Shown here: piece by piece, positions 11,901-22,820 of the stretch
Numbering within the stretch: position 1 is the first letter of the stretch
How the letters are laid out: each line of letters begins with the position of its first letter
Assembly: GCA_029378245.1 (NCBI GenBank)
Contig: JARKIF010000004.1
Span: forward strand, 186,001 to 250,000
Direction of reading: 5' to 3'
DNA length: 64,000 nt
Source: Roridomyces roridus
Taxonomy: Eukaryota; Basidiomycota; Agaricomycetes; Agaricales; Mycenaceae
Notes under the pieces: model-generated
The model's input: only the letters and a program-made list of their open reading frames with translations
Told to the model about the DNA's origin: nothing
Database searches by the model: none
Made by a program: the position numbers and the translations under genes

Positions 11901-13017
11901 CGGGAGTGTTTGGGAACAAGACCCTTCACAAGATATGCCGCCGCGGACGAGATGTTGCCGTGATGAATCTGATGATCAGTCCCTTATGACCAGATTATTC
12001 TGTGTTCTCATCAGCTCATCAGTTCAAAATGTTGAGCTCAGTCAGGCACTCAAGGGGGGCTGTAGACTAATCTGGGGTACCTGCTGGCTCATTGGAGCAG
12101 CTACGATGTTTGAGCAAGGCTCAGGCATCTGTGAAAGAATTTATTTACCAGGGTTGAACATTGATCAAACCCCTGTTCATCTTCCGTGCCCACGCTCCCG
12201 GTTTCTCAACGAGGCGCCAGCCGAAACCAGACTACCCAAGGAATCCAACCTGGAGGGTCCTTGTGAAAAAAAAACACGCAAGTTGCACCACTCCAGGAAA
12301 ACACACACCACACTATACCCACACATTGACCGAGTAAGCCGTGTGGTCGGCCAGCCTGATTTTGAACAATCACATCGGCAATCATTATACCTGATGTGCA
12401 TTGATGCCATTGCTAATCCATGGTTCAATTTCCACATTCAACTTGAACAGGATTGAATTGGCTGACCTGTAATGCAGACAACTTGATCCGCTTGGGCAGT
12501 CTGGTACGGCTTACCATAGCTGCAAACTGCGGACTGCCTAAATAAACTTGAGCTTGAACACTGAGGTGGTTCAACCTCAAAGACTAGCCCATGTTTGCAA
12601 CCTCCAAGGCCTCCAGCCAATGTCAGGGATGGCATTGCAGCCTCCCCATGTAGCCCCAGTTGAAACATTGATCTCCTGCCAGTGGGCTAGCAGGCCGCAT
12701 GCAGGCACAGACTGCAAAGCTATATTGAATTGTTCAAGTTGCACTACCGAACATCATGATTAGATCGGGGCTTGCCGGACAATGATCACGGCAACTCGCA
12801 GCATGGTCAGCTGGCTTCGTTTCTGAGCTGCATTGAATTGAACTTTTGACTCCCAGTCCAATGTGTGCAATTTTTTCAAAGCTGAGGGTGTGTCATTTTC
12901 TACAGAGTTGGACTCAACATGCGTGTTTTTTTGGGGATTCCACTGAAGTTGCGTCTTTTCTCAAGATTTTCCCTTGTTGTGTGATTTTTTATTTTTTGTA
13001 CAGTATATGTGCCATAC
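8999..13017. mobile_element. TIR element E2, interrupted near its left tip by element E1
   Basis: The right end (12862-13017) and a left end (11435-11590) are inverted copies of about 155 bp with roughly 90% identity. Both start GTATGGCACATATACTGTAC. Inside each arm is a ~30-bp motif repeated with variation (AAAAGACGCAACTTC, AAAAAACACGCA.GTTG, GAAAATGACACC). The first eight bases of E2 (GTATGGCA) also occur at 8999-9006, just before element E1, so E1 appears to have inserted eight bases inside the tip of E2. I found no transposase frame; the element looks non-autonomous. A related array of the short motif lies near 12265-12310. Confidence 0.6.
9007..11434. mobile_element. TIR element E1, nested in E2
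   Basis: The left arm from 9021 (AGGATACTTGTAGCAAAATT) matches the inverse of the right arm ending at 11434 (AATTTTGCTACCTGTATCCT). Homology continues about 100 bp inward through AAAAAA.GCACCACTT-type subterminal motifs. The element is flanked by GTATGGCA at 8999-9006 and again at 11435-11442, a candidate 8-bp target duplication as made by hAT or KDZ transposases. Thirteen bases (9007-9019) lie between the left duplication and the recognisable arm, so the exact tip is uncertain. No intact transposase frame is present; the interior looks like decayed sequence. Confidence 0.55.
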
Positions 13018-13125
13018 CCAACCACTTGCTTATTTCTCAGGGTTTCCGAATGTCGAGCACAATGGTGGGACAACACCCTTGATGCAATCATTGTGCGGCT
13101 ATAAAAGCTGGGCCAACCACGGGCG
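13018..13125 (+). promoter_or_regulatory. Orphan copy of the zinc-finger gene promoter
   Basis: This stretch matches 20986-21100, which sits directly upstream of the zinc-finger gene start. It includes ttgatgcaatcat and a TATAAAAG box at 13100-13107 (21071-21078 in the other copy). Homology starts exactly where element E2 ends. Downstream of this copy no matching coding exon is present, so it looks like a promoter left without its gene. Confidence 0.6.
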
Positions 13126-13171
13126 CCCCCTTGCTCTCCCCACCTTCTTGTACATTCATCAGGGAAAGCCT

Positions 13172-13308
13172 CCCACGAAAATTGTTGAAACTTTTCGATA
13201 ACAATTACCGCGACTGGCAGCGACTTGCGCGAAAAGTTTCAAAGTTTACATAAATTATCTTCCCTCTGAAGAAAAATGTGCAAGTAGTTGCACAAAATTT
13301 CTCGTGGG
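13172..13308. repeat. Short inverted-repeat element (MITE-like)
   Basis: It starts CCCACGAAAATTGT and ends ACAAAATTTCTCGTGGG, which are imperfect inverted copies. Inside, GAAACTTTTCG and CGAAAAGTTTC form a second inverted pair. The whole 137 bp could fold into a nested hairpin. No clear target duplication. Confidence 0.45.
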
Positions 13309-16222
13309 TTACATACAATAGAGTGGCGGCAGTTTCTTTCATTTCAGTGCACTCAAAAAACTGAGACAGGCCACAAAGGTACAGGTAAGGATGTGCAATT
13401 CAAGACTACATAAGGATACATGGGTACAGACAACGTGGAGAATGTGGCCAGGCTGACTGCATCATAACAGAGCGGAGCAGGTAGCGTGGGGAATTGTGGG
13501 AAGGAGGGAGGTGCATGGGCGGGGGACTCGGGAGGTGGGTGCAAAGTGCGCGCGAGATGTCACAGCGGCTGCTGTGGTAGTCGACAGAAATGCGATCTTT
13601 AACTTTAAGACACTTTGCGGCAGAGGAATGCAATGCGGAGGAGGGCTGAGGCGTGCGAGGCAGCCCCAAAGGGGGCGGGTGGAGGAGCAGAGGTGGTGAT
13701 GAGTTACTAACGGAGATCTTCCATCGGGCTTGAGGGCGCTTGAGAGGGCGAGAGGGTCCGCAAATGATGTGCTACAAGTAGGGGAATAGATTATAGCGCC
13801 CCTGGACGTGGATTGTTAACGGCGTGCCAGAGCGCTTGACGATGGTGGCGGGAGGAAGCAGGCGGAGCTTCCCAATCGGGCATAATTGATCCACCGCTGG
13901 CTTCAGAGGTTGTGGCCCGGGCCTGTTAGGTATGCTTCGTGTCAATGTTTTAAGCTATCTAACGGGTCCGCCGAGGACGGAAACGTAGCTTCCTTAGGTG
14001 TGTGGCTCGGCGATGCAATGCTACGATGCACGAGCTGGGCAGCGGGCACCTCCTCTTGCAGCGTCGGCGTGGTTGTTTCCAGACCCATGGGCTCCGGTGA
14101 AGCTCCATTTCGCATGAAGAATCGCCGGGGCGGTGGTTTGGGAGAAAAGCCGCCGTTGTGGTGTTGTTTGGGCAGTGTTTTGACGTGACACGGAAGCACG
14201 GATCAAACGATCAACCCGTCTTGCTCCCAACCACCATCGGCGACCAGCTTTTTCGCCCGAGCTGCAGAGTTTCGAGCTTCCCGCTTTCGAGGACCTCGCC
14301 CCCAAGACCAATCCTTTGCATCGGCGTGCTGGGCGTCTTCAGACGCGCGTTTCGACATGACTTCCATTCTGGATCTCTGGCGGGGGCACTTAGTCTTCTC
14401 CCGCATCATCCCTTGAAGACGGCAATTCACCAGTCCAAGTCTGCTCTTTCGTCAATGCTGTGCAATACGGAGCTTGGAGCCGTCCAGGCCATCTCACTTG
14501 AATTTGAAAGACGGCGGTTCCTTTGTCTGGATTCACTGATTCCAGCATTTCTCCCGCTCCCGTATCATTCTCGCCTCGCCCCAAGAATATGCCTTTGCTT
14601 CAATTTACATACCTGGGCGTCTTCAAATCGACTTCAAATACTGCACCGGACAGCGCTTCCTAAGCCAAAACTTCTCCTGCATCATCCCTTGAAGCGATCG
14701 CTCAGTCTAAATCTACCGCCACTACCACCAATTATTCTGTGGCTCAAGCTCAAGTATGCTGCTGCATACGGTACGGAGCTTTGAGCTGGGAGCTCCATCT
14801 CGGAGCTACACTGGGACCGACCCATTGGCTGGCGCGATTGCGATATCGATGTTTGATATGTCTTCATTAACATTCCATGCATGGGACTTCCTCCGTATCT
14901 CCTCTTAAAAGGCGCCCAGCAACAACGTTCAACATCGCTTCAGGTCTCTCGGTCCCATGGCACGCCAACAAAACCTTCCATTCGCAGAACATCGCATTCG
15001 ATTTTGATTACTATTGTAAGCAGGAAAAGTGTCAATGCTCGATACTGACGATATCTTTCCCGGGCCAGTCTTGACGGATGTCCTACACCTGACCCATCGG
15101 AAACGACTCCCTAGTACCTGGCCAGCTCTGGTTCGACTCCAGCCACGCCAATACTGGAGCTCCACGGGCAAATTTTTGGATGGTGAAATGGAAATTTGCC
15201 GTAGCTAGAATTCTTATTGATCTCCTCGAGATTCAACCAGATTCAAAAAGGTCGTATATTCCGTGACATTGAACATGCAACAGGATCGACGTAGAAGACA
15301 AGGCAGCGGACGACAAGATACATAAAAGCAACTGAGGGCAATTAAAGCCGATTTCAAAAGTCCGTAAACCGATTTCCGATGGACAATTATTTCCTTCCGA
15401 AGTATGTGCCATGATGCCCGAACTGCGGTTGTGATGCAATGCCTAATTGTTGAGACGAAGGCGGAGGATACCCAGGTCGGAGGTGGAGATTGTATGCATG
15501 CTCGGACAATGCAAGGGCGGTGTGCGAGTAGGGCCGCGTGTGGCGTGTTGCGTCCGCGGCGGCAGGGACGGGGTGGCATGTAAGGTAACAGAGGGTGCTG
15601 CCGCTTGGCTAGGTACTTGGATGTTGAGAGCGAGGAGCGGCTACTGATGGGCGGGGAGGGAGGATTCAACGTGTTTATGGCATTAAAATATGTGGGCACT
15701 GTATCATTCATCGCAGTCCATGCATCATCACATTTTCTGTTCTTTTTTCATCCATTTCTCGTTTACAGCTTCTCACCTTTGGTGTAGGACTCCAAGTGCA
15801 TGACATGAGGGCCTACTTGGTGGGGAAAGCATAGGGGTCTACTTACTCATGATCATGCAGTGGAGGACACATGCATGGCTCTTGCAAGGACCTTGCCATC
15901 TATTTTCAGTTGACTATCCATATTTCTCCTTGATTATACATCTATTATAGTAGCTGTTTTGATTATGCTGTTTTTGGCTGTATAATTGATCATAATTGAT
16001 CTATAATCAGTTATGATACAGATCGACATTTTCCGACACTGATCGGTCGGCTATATAGATTTCCGATTTATTGCTCTCCGAGGCTCCGAATCATACAGCA
16101 GTAGAGGTCTCCGGCACGTGAAGTGCATCTGCGGTCGTTATCGTAGATACGCGATCCGAAGAGATAGCAGAAGGTCCTGGTTCGATTCCAGGGAAGCCGT
16201 TGGCTGGCGAAATCCGAATGCG
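13309..16222. other. Gene-poor stretch
   Basis: Only short overlapping frames on both strands, none with a recognisable domain or a consistent intron pattern. A 15-18 bp phrase (gcatcatcccttgaag) occurs at about 14402 and 14682, and two T-arm-like motifs occur at ~15135 and ~16172 (the latter CCTGG-TTCGATT-CCAGG). I see no supported gene. Confidence 0.5.
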
Positions 16223-16228
16223 TTTTAC

Positions 16229-16728
16229 CCAAGGGGGTGTCAACGGACGAAATTCTGACACCAGGTGGGGGAGGGGGGGGTCCCCCAGGAGAGCTTAAAA
16301 AACTTTTTGACCTGCATTTCAAAAAAGTTGCAGAGGAGTGTAAAACCATCCAGAAACACAGTTCTACACCAAGGAGGTGCTTTTTACAGACCCAGGAGCA
16401 AGATTGATGAAAACTTCCTAATGGGGCTGACATTGATGGCATCAGACTATTCTGGATGGCTTTGGACAACATAATGGCAATCCTGGTTAAGAGCTGGGTG
16501 CCCTTGTACTCAAAATGCACTGTGTCAGTAGATCTTCACCTTTGTAGGCGACCGGTGGCTGAATTTGTAACGGGGGATCGAGCTGATTGAGATCAAATTT
16601 TGATGGCCGAGCTGATCGCGGGAAACACCTGCCCTATATGGTGGGGGGAGGGGGGGAGGGGTCCCGATGGAGGGCTTAAAAAACTTTTTGAGTGGATATC
16701 TGTTTTTTGAAAGTTGACACCCCCTTGG
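16229..16728. mobile_element. 500-bp MITE with 16-bp TIRs and 6-bp TSD
   Basis: The ends are perfect inverted repeats: CCAAGGGGGTGTCAAC at 16229-16244 and its complement at 16713-16728. They are flanked by identical TTTTAC at 16223-16228 and 16729-16734. Inside are two direct copies of a poly-G block followed by GCTTAAAAAACTTTTTGA (about 16265-16311 and 16640-16691). There is no coding capacity. The superfamily is not identified. Confidence 0.8.
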
Positions 16729-16734
16729 TTTTAC

Positions 16735-17352
16735 CGTCTGTGGAACTTGGAAGTGAGCCAAATCCTCCCGCTGTGCACTGGCTTCCGCCCGGGAAAACTG
16801 AGGTAAGATCCCAGCTGATGATGGCCCAATGATGGGATCATGATGCCACGTCTCCTTTCCTCTTACCACCACCACGCGGACTCACGTTTGTACTTGCCTT
16901 CCGCGGCGACACTTCGGAGCTCTTGGTCTTTCTCAAGGAACACTCTCCCATCAGTAGCTTGTGGAATTGATGGCTTTGGAGTCTCAAGCTTCTGCGCTTC
17001 TCCACATCGACAGAAAGAGGAATTGACGATAGCCCAACGATAGCCCAACTGCCTGGATCAATCTTCATCAAAATTTTGAACACCAACGCTCGTTCCGACT
17101 CCACTTTCGCGAAATTTCTATCAAGGCCCTAGAGGTCAAATAATGGGTGCCCTCCCGTCCGATGACGATCTTGAAGTAAATCGAGGTCAACTGACTGCGG
17201 GGGTATTCAAAATGTCGAGACTATCGAAAGCGCCATACAACTAGTCCCGTTGAACCCCAGGAGAAATAGGACATGGTCAAGCTTATAAGCTGCGTCGCGC
17301 GTGCAGCTCCCAAAGACCTCAACTTGTCCTCTCTCCCTCTCTGAAAAATAGC
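16735..17352. other. Upstream region of the transporter pseudogene
   Basis: No independent gene is supported. A short frame from 17142 (MGALPSDDD...) could be a first exon of the transporter, but I cannot place its donor with confidence. A pyrimidine-rich tract ending AATAG at 17352 is a good splice acceptor for the exon that follows. Confidence 0.35.
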
Positions 17353-20300
17353 CGGCAGCGCGGTTGCCAGATCCTTCGAGGGCACGAATGCCTACACTCA
17401 TCTAATGGATTCCAATCGCAAGTGGTACAACAACAGACGACTAATCGCACTTCATGGCTGGATTGTACTCTTGTGCGTACACTGTGGTCTGCCAACAACC
17501 TGGATTCCAGGTAGTGATTTCAGTATGCCGGAGACCTGGATTTCAGGTAGATAACTACCTGGATTCCAGTAGAACATTTCAAATTTCAGGGTGCCGGTTT
17601 TCAGGTATTAAAGGAAACATTCCAGGGGTCGGATTCAGGGTGTTTTGACCTGACTTCCGGTCAATATCAAGCTGAATACGCCACATCTTCAGGTATTGGG
17701 CAGGGGGGAATAACACACAAAAAGGTAGTGAAATTCTGTATGATTGATATGGAAATACATGGCTGTCTACTACTGGGCACCGTTCAGCTCCTCGTCGGTC
17801 ATCAACCCGTGCTTCTAGCAAGGAGGTCAGTCCGCGTGGGGAGTGGACAACTCACCACGACGAACAGCATCCACTAATTGAACAGGACTGCCAAAAGAAG
17901 TCAGTGAGATGAATGAACGATACGGCGCGTGACACACCCAAAGATTATTCACAGCCCGGCTGGTAGCGAGTCATCTGGTGTAGCCGGACAATGGGACTGG
18001 CCATGGGAGGACTGGTCCGTATGCAGGCTATACGGTCCAAGGTGAGTGTTGGGCAGTCAAGATGTGTCCGAGAACGCACCTAATAAGTCTCGTCGAGGGG
18101 TCAAGCGGGCAGCACATAGCTAGGGTGAGGGCATGGGGGAAGTTTGGGGGCATCGAGCATCCCAAGGCAGCTTTATATTGGCTGTGGAGCGCTAAGCGAT
18201 GGAGTGAGTGGAGCGTATGAGAACGCACAGCCCGAGCCGGGTTGGGTATCCAAGAGCGAGAGAAGATGTACAACACCAGAGAGAGTAAGGTTGGCCGGGT
18301 TGGCAGGATGGGGAGAAAGCGAGGCGGGACGGAGGAGATGGTGGACGGTGGTGGTGGGTGGAGAGTGAGAGGATGAGCAAGCCTGACGTAACCAGCTCCA
18401 CAATTCAATTCGGAACCGGCATCGGCGGCACGTGCAGAGGACTCCAGTGTCCACCAACCAACCGGTCATTGTCGACTCACTGCTGAGCACTACATATGGA
18501 TTACCACCTTCAACCGTACCTTCATTAAGTAGGGGTGGGAAAGAATAAATGACTTTGCATACCATCTCTCAAAAATTTCCCCGTACAATTCACGTTGAAA
18601 AATGCTGACTTTCACGATGTCCAACTCAACCCCGAGAGATACCTGAAAAAACTCCCTGAAATCCCAAGTACCTGAAACTAATTTCAGGTCAAAAGAGACT
18701 GAATGCTGAAAATCAGGATGCGAGTACCTGAATTCCAGGGGGTTTGACAACCACAGTGGTACCTTTCCGGGACTCTGGATCAAATCTGACTACTGGCTCG
18801 GAGGCTCATCACGGGCTCCACAAACGGCTGCGACGGCTCCATGGTGAACGGACTGCAATCTCTCACCCAATGGGAATCATACTTCAACAATCCGACTAAA
18901 GGAAGATTGGGTCTTCTCAATGCTATTCAGGTCTGCTCTGGGCCTTCATCCCCGTGCTTTTACTTACAAGACGCAGCACATCGGCGCTCTCGCGGGGTAC
19001 CCCTTCGCGCCCTATCTCTCTGACGGAATCGGCCGCAAGCCCACTGTGTTCCTCGGCGCTTTGATCATAGTAATCGCAACGGTGGTGCAGACGACGTCGC
19101 AGTCTGTTGGAATGTTCATCGGTGCTCGGTGAGTCCTGACCGACATTTTCTCATGTTCGAGTTCTCCCTGAAAGATGAGATTAGGTTCTTGATCGGTTTT
19201 GGCTTGAGTTGGGCTGCAAACGCCGGCCCGGTGTTAGTCGCCGAACTCTCTTACCCGAAATACCGAGCCAGTTTGACATCGGCGTACAACTCCCTGTGGT
19301 ATTCGGGAGCTATCGTCGCTGCCTGGACGACTTTCGGCTCGTTCAAGATCGCTGGTACCTGGTCTTGGTTCATTCCCTCTGCGCTGCAAGCCCTGCCCTC
19401 CTTCCTGCAGGTGCTTTTGATCTGGTTCGTCCCCGAAAGCCCGAGGTTCCTTATGAGCAAGGGGAAAGAGAAGGAGGCGGTGAAGGTGCTGGTGTATTAT
19501 CATGCCGATGGAGATGAGTTGGATTATGAGTTCCAAGAGATAAAGTCGGTCATTGAATTTGACTGTACAGGTGCGTGATGACTTCCTTGAATAGTACCCT
19601 ACTGATAACTCGCAGCAAACGTCGGCTGGGGCTCCTTCTTCGCCAGCCCCGGCAACCGCGAACGGGTCCGTATAATCGTAGCCATTGCCGTTCTCTCAGT
19701 GGTCAGGCAACGGACTCGTTTCGTACTACCTCAACAAAGTCCTCTCTCAAATGGGCATTACGGACCCAACAGATCAACTCCTCATCAATGGGATTCTGAA
19801 CATCTGGAATCTGGCTTGGGCCTTGATCGCTTCGACAATGGTCGAACGATTTGGGAGGCGTCTCCTCTTCCTCACTTCCACGGGACTCATGGCTTTGTTC
19901 CTCACCCTCCAAACCGCGTGTTTTGCTAGATTTAGGATTCTTGGTGATTATCCGGCGGCACATGCAGCGCTGACGTTTATATCCCTGTTTTACGCGGCTT
20001 ATCAGTGCGTTTGTTTTTCCCTTTTTTCTTGGAATGCCGACGTTTTGAAGCATCGGATTCTCGCCCCTCATCGTAACCTACACACTCGAAATTCTGCCTT
20101 ACAACATCCGCGCCAAGGGGTACAACATCTTCAACTTTACTGTCTCTGTTGCCCTCATGTTCAACCAATATGTCAACCCCATTGCGCTCGGTGGGTATTT
20201 GTTGTATTCAACAAGGTCCAAGACTAAAGATATGGTGTAGATGTGTTGAGTTGGAAATACTACATCGTTTACTGTGTTTGGATCTCTTGTGAATGCGTCA

Positions 20301-20487
20301 TTTTTGTACTTCTGTGCGTCTTTCATCTCTCCTCCCTGCTCTCATCACAAACTGACACCACGCCCAGTCGTCATCGAAACCAAAAACCGCACCCTCGAAG
20401 AGACAGCGGCGGTATTCGACGGTCGTCGACGCTGCTACTGCGCAGGCTGGGGTAGCGCAGGATTTGGGGCACCGGGAGGAGAAGTGA
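17353..20487 (+). pseudogene. MFS sugar transporter (lactose-permease-like), decayed
   Basis: Recognisable exons are 17353-17472, 18804-18930, 18977-19128, 19185-19570, 19616-20004, 20051-20190, 20241-20313 and 20368-20487, all with GT..AG introns. Conserved blocks of fungal sugar/H+ symporters are present: NGCDGSMVNGLQSL, DGIGRKPTVF, PESPRFLMSKG, QWSGNGLVSYYLN, ERFGRR, LPYNIRAKG, ETKNRTLEETAAVFDG. The first 1.33-kb intron (17473-18803) contains a transposon. The frame breaks three times: near 19690 (one extra base before the QWSGNG block), within 20270-20313 in the last membrane segment, and near 20420, just after FDG. Twelve-helix transporters of this family import sugars at the plasma membrane; this copy should not give a full product unless the breaks are sequence errors. 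The true start may lie upstream of 17353. Confidence 0.85.
17480..18758. mobile_element. CACTA-like (EnSpm) non-autonomous element in an intron
   Basis: The tips are CACTGTGGT at 17480 and ACCACAGTG ending at 18758. They are flanked by the same three bases, GTA, at 17477-17479 and 18759-18761. Both subterminal regions carry many copies of a palindrome-like motif (ACCTGGATTCCAGGT and variants; about 17498-17700 and 18640-18745). A CACTG tip, 3-bp duplication and subterminal repeats are the hallmarks of the CACTA superfamily. Removing the element and one GTA leaves a 49-bp intron, the normal size here. No transposase frame. Confidence 0.8.
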
Positions 20488-20985
20488 TTCGTAAATGTCT
20501 TTAGACCGACGGGATTGTACGATTTTTACGTCTGGTATTCTGGGTGCGAGTTGCACTCCATGTACGCTCATATGAATGAATTACTTGTAAAATCCCTCCT
20601 TGGTTGTGGTTCGAGTGTCCAACCTTCCAGCCATCAGAGCCTGATCCGCCATCATTGATCAGCGACGCGTCACCCACCTTCTTAGTCTTGACTACGAGCA
20701 GCTGCTGCCTTTGTAGAGACTTGGAGCCTGCGCTTTGGACTCCGAATATTCAATGTCGTACTCCCTTGGCGGGCTCAATCCTCTGCCGGATCGCGAGGCG
20801 GCTTCGCTCCAACCTTTGCTCCAATGCTGTGCCTTCAAGTCTTGAGCGCGTCCCCCGACCTCGACGTCAAACGCCCTCGGTCTGTGTTTCCGAGACGAAG
20901 ACGGTAGCCGATATATGCGAACAATGGCCCTCGCATAGCTTCGGCGTGAGGCCCAAGCACTCCGGCTGGAGCGGCTACGAACAAT
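20488..20985. other. Intergenic spacer
   Basis: Short frames only, none recognisable. It separates the 3' end of the transporter pseudogene from the promoter repeat of the zinc-finger gene. Confidence 0.45.
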
Positions 20986-21165
20986 GGCCAACCACTCGCT
21001 TATTTTCTCAGGGTTTCCGGATGTTCAGCACAATGGTGGGACAACACCCTTGATGCAATCATGGAGCGCCTATAAAAGCTGGGCAAACCACGGACGCTCC
21101 CAGATTTTTCCTCCCACCTTCGTGTGCATCCTCATCCTAATCTTGCGTCTGGTAACGCTCCGCTT
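20986..21165 (+). promoter_or_regulatory. Promoter of the zinc-finger gene
   Basis: A TATAAAAG box at 21071-21078 lies about 90 bp before the predicted start. The first 115 bp are repeated at 13018-13125. Confidence 0.6.
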
Positions 21166-22820
21166 ATGACCATCATGTCCATGCCCCCCTCCACCTCCAT
21201 ACCCGACACTGTCAGCTCCCCCGGCGGGAGCCAGCTGCCTGACATCCAGGACGTCTATGACCGTAACGATCGCTCACTGTGCGTCTGCATTTAACTTGCC
21301 GTGCCACCCCACTCACGCACCCGCAGCATCCTCGGATTCCCCTGGTCGGAAGCTAGCTCAGCTACCGACCTCGACGATCCCTTCCTATGCCAAGGCCACG
21401 GCCCCAAGGACGTCTGCGACTGCAGCGTTCGTCGTGCTCCCGAGGATGTCTCAAACGAATATGATTCCGACTCGGAGTCTGACGACTTTGACGCTGCCAA
21501 CGACCCCGAGACCCCCGTCCGTTCTCGTGCCACCCGCGCCTTCGGGTCCGCCGATAGCGATGTCCTCGACTTCCACCGCGGGAGTGTCGACGTCTTCGAG
21601 CGTCCTTCTGCCAACCCTCAAGTGTCTCCTGTGCAGCTTCCTCCGCTGTGCGGTGACCTTGGTGAGGACTCGGAAGATGAGCTCGAGGACGATGAGAAGG
21701 GGGAAGCCGTTGGGCCTTCCCAAGACGAGCTCGATGCTGCCGAGCTTATGTTGACCCTCAAGGATTATTTCGGGGATTCGCAGCCCATTTCCAGCGAGAG
21801 TTCAAGCGTAGTCGCTGTCCCGGTTATCCCTTCGTGCGTGCCTTATTCCTTTGCTTTCCTTTGCCTTACAAGTTGTTGATCTCTGCTTTAGTGTCCCGTC
21901 CGAGGCTGCAGGCTCTGCGCCTCGCAAGACCAAAGGCAAGAACAAGGCTCTTCAGCCGCTGTCCTCCAACGACGTCGCAAAGCGTGTTGTCACCAGGTCT
22001 GCTGGAAAGAAGCGGTGCGTGGTCATGCTGGTCGGACTGCTTTTCCCATGACTGACTTTTCTTCCAGCCTCCATTCGGCCTGCGTCGCAGAAGAGTACGT
22101 TCCATAAATGTATTTCATTCTTGTTTCTCAACTTGTCATAGGGCTACCGAGGTGGAGGAGCGCAAGCTTTGGTTCGAGGATCCCGTCAACCAGGACCTTT
22201 GCGTCGCTTCTTCCAGGTGCGTTTTTCTTTCGTCCTTCTACAGCTCCACCTGGTTCTGACGTCCTTCCAGCCTGAAAGACTCCAACTCCTACGCCAACGC
22301 TCCTCATTCCGTGCGCGCCGTCGTCCGCCTCCTCGCAGCCGAGTTGAACGTGGCTCCTTGCCCCGACGGCGAGCACCATCCCTCGCTCTCCCTCGACCTC
22401 CTCACTCCCGACGTCGTCTACCCGTTCATCTGCCCCTTTCCCAGCTGCGACGTGCTCATCGCTCCCGTCCGGCGCGTCTCCGAGGCGCACTTCAAGGACG
22501 CCCACTGGGAAACCGACGTCGACAAGCCAACGCTCGTGGACGGCAACACGAAGATGTCGTGCCCCGTCGTCGAGTGCAATACGTCTACGCAGATGAAGAC
22601 TATGGGCCGCCATCTGCTTAACAAGCATTCGACGGGGCAGCATGCAGACAAGCAGGCTGAACCCGCACTCTTTCGGTGCAAGATATGCCGGGACTCCGAG
22701 AAGGCGGAGTTTTGTGGTTTGGCTGCGTACGAGGCGCATGTGCGCGTTTGTGCCGATGCCGTGGATCTGGTCCTCCTGGGACGTGGGCCGGTGAAGGCGA
22801 AGAAGCAGCGGGTCAACTAG
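21166..22820 (+). CDS. C2H2-type zinc-finger protein
   Basis: Six exons (21166-21278, 21327-21833, 21892-22014, 22068-22094, 22142-22216, 22271-22820). The introns are 47-58 bp, nearly all with GTGCGT or GTACGT donors, and the total closes at 464 residues. The N-terminal half is acidic and low-complexity (YDSDSESDDFD, DSEDELEDDEKGE), followed by a basic stretch (RKTKGKNKA). The C-terminal ~130 residues hold three Cys/His clusters: CPFPSCDV...HFKDAH, CPVVECNT...HLLNKH, and CKICRDS...AYEAHVRVC. They read as C-x4-C..H-x4/5-H fingers, the third ending in Cys. This suggests a nuclear nucleic-acid-binding protein; its target is unknown. The start could also be the ATG at 21175. I do not recognise a named orthologue. 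Confidence 0.8.

Noticed and set aside
15214..15711. A 165-residue minus-strand frame.
   Set aside because: No recognisable motif and no supporting context; other frames in the same stretch are nearly as long.
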